DNA of 64,000 bases from JADJNW01 sp964526645 (GTDB taxonomy: Bacteria > Bacteroidota > Bacteroidia > Chitinophagales > Saprospiraceae): positions 1 to 64,000 of the forward strand of contig CAZGJN010000017.1 in assembly GCA_964526645.1 (NCBI GenBank). Reading direction: 5' to 3'. The notes below the pieces were generated by a model, which saw nothing but the letters and a program-made list of their open reading frames with translations, searched no databases and had not been told where the DNA came from. A program made the translations under genes and the position numbers. Shown piece by piece: positions 63,768 to 64,000 of the stretch (position 1 is the stretch's first letter; every line of letters begins with the position of its first letter).

Positions 63768-64000
63768 AAGGATTATTTTCTAAAACTTCAATAAATCTAT
63801 CAACAAGCGTCAAAAATTCGCGCATTTCCGCTTCATTGAATACGCTGAACAGACTGTTGTTGAGTGATTCTCTTTTTACCTGAAGCCCTTTGAGCATTTC
63901 TTCTCCTTCTTTGGTAAGCCTCAGTCTTTTTTGTCTTTTATCAATGGAGTCTTGTACTTCCTGAATCAATCCCTTCTTCAAAAGGCTATTGATGTGCACG
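63757..64000 (-). CDS. MarR-family transcriptional regulator (partial)
   Basis: About 80 residues are visible, the C-terminal part; the gene continues beyond the right end of the window. It has the winged-helix end and wing (LLKKGLIQEV, then DKRQKRLRLTKEGEEML) and a final dimerisation helix. It is the first gene of the operon with the amidase and aldehyde dehydrogenase. It is the best candidate to bind the palindromes at 53.8 kb. Confidence 0.85.
   Translation of the reverse strand, partial: VHINSLLKKGLIQEVQDSIDKRQKRLRLTKEGEEMLKGLQVKRESLNNSLFSVFNEAEMREFLTLVDRFIEVLENNPYDL

Noticed and set aside
1..64000. CRISPR arrays, tRNA or rRNA genes, prophage
   Set aside because: No regular direct-repeat/spacer array, no tRNA cloverleaf signal and no phage structural genes were seen.

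Overview
The window comes from a Bacteroidota chromosome, most likely a Saprospiria- or Cytophagia-like aerobe. The evidence is promoters of the Bacteroidota type (TTTG, about 20 bases, TAnnTTTG), a PorW/SprE-type lipoprotein of the type IX secretion system (T9SS), a PhoX-like protein with a T9SS C-terminal sorting domain, a TonB-dependent receptor with a carboxypeptidase-D-like N-terminal domain, and the gene order rplM-rpsI-rpsB-tsf. The species cannot be fixed from the sequence alone.

Bases 1-31 kb are ordinary core genome: the end of an MFS transporter, two small envelope proteins, the ribosomal block rplM-rpsI-rpsB-tsf with pyrH, a ComF-like protein, an HtrA-type protease, several small enzymes, an M23 peptidase, PorW/SprE, metG, a dicarboxylate/glutamate symporter, pgeF, a glycosyltransferase, a TlpA-like thioredoxin, MscS, obgE, and a HU-fold/SPOR envelope protein. 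Bases 31-36 kb hold secreted or periplasmic proteins (di-haem peroxidase, PhoX-like protein, Rieske protein) and an intergenic region with a candidate small transcript.

Bases 36.9-64 kb form a large accessory catabolic cluster that runs off the right end. A minus-strand operon carries an HMG-CoA-lyase-like enzyme, a split aconitase-type hydratase and an MFS transporter. A divergent plus-strand set (41.2-53.5 kb) carries a second, divergent split hydratase, an HpcH/HpaI aldolase, a REDY/HapK-like small protein, both subunits of a hydantoinase/oxoprolinase, a SAM methyltransferase, an NTF2-like protein, a VOC-like secreted protein and two DUF1838 proteins. Then come a TonB receptor (54.1 kb), a plus-strand operon with a class III CoA-transferase, a dihydropyrimidinase-like amidohydrolase, an SDR and a CpcT/CpeT-like lipoprotein, and a minus-strand operon with a MarR regulator, a nitrilase-family amidase and an aldehyde dehydrogenase. 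Together they look like uptake and stepwise opening of a nitrogen heterocycle (lactam or cyclic imide), then hydration and aldol or lyase cleavage of a branched unsaturated diacid. The substrate is not known; I suggest a pyrrole- or bilin-derived compound as a testable idea.

Three promoters of this cluster share a motif, and the one before the receptor is flanked by two MarR-style palindromes. A family of intergenic palindromic repeats of about 70-80 bases recurs through the window and sits at three operon boundaries of the cluster. One further element of about 142 bases looks like a MITE.
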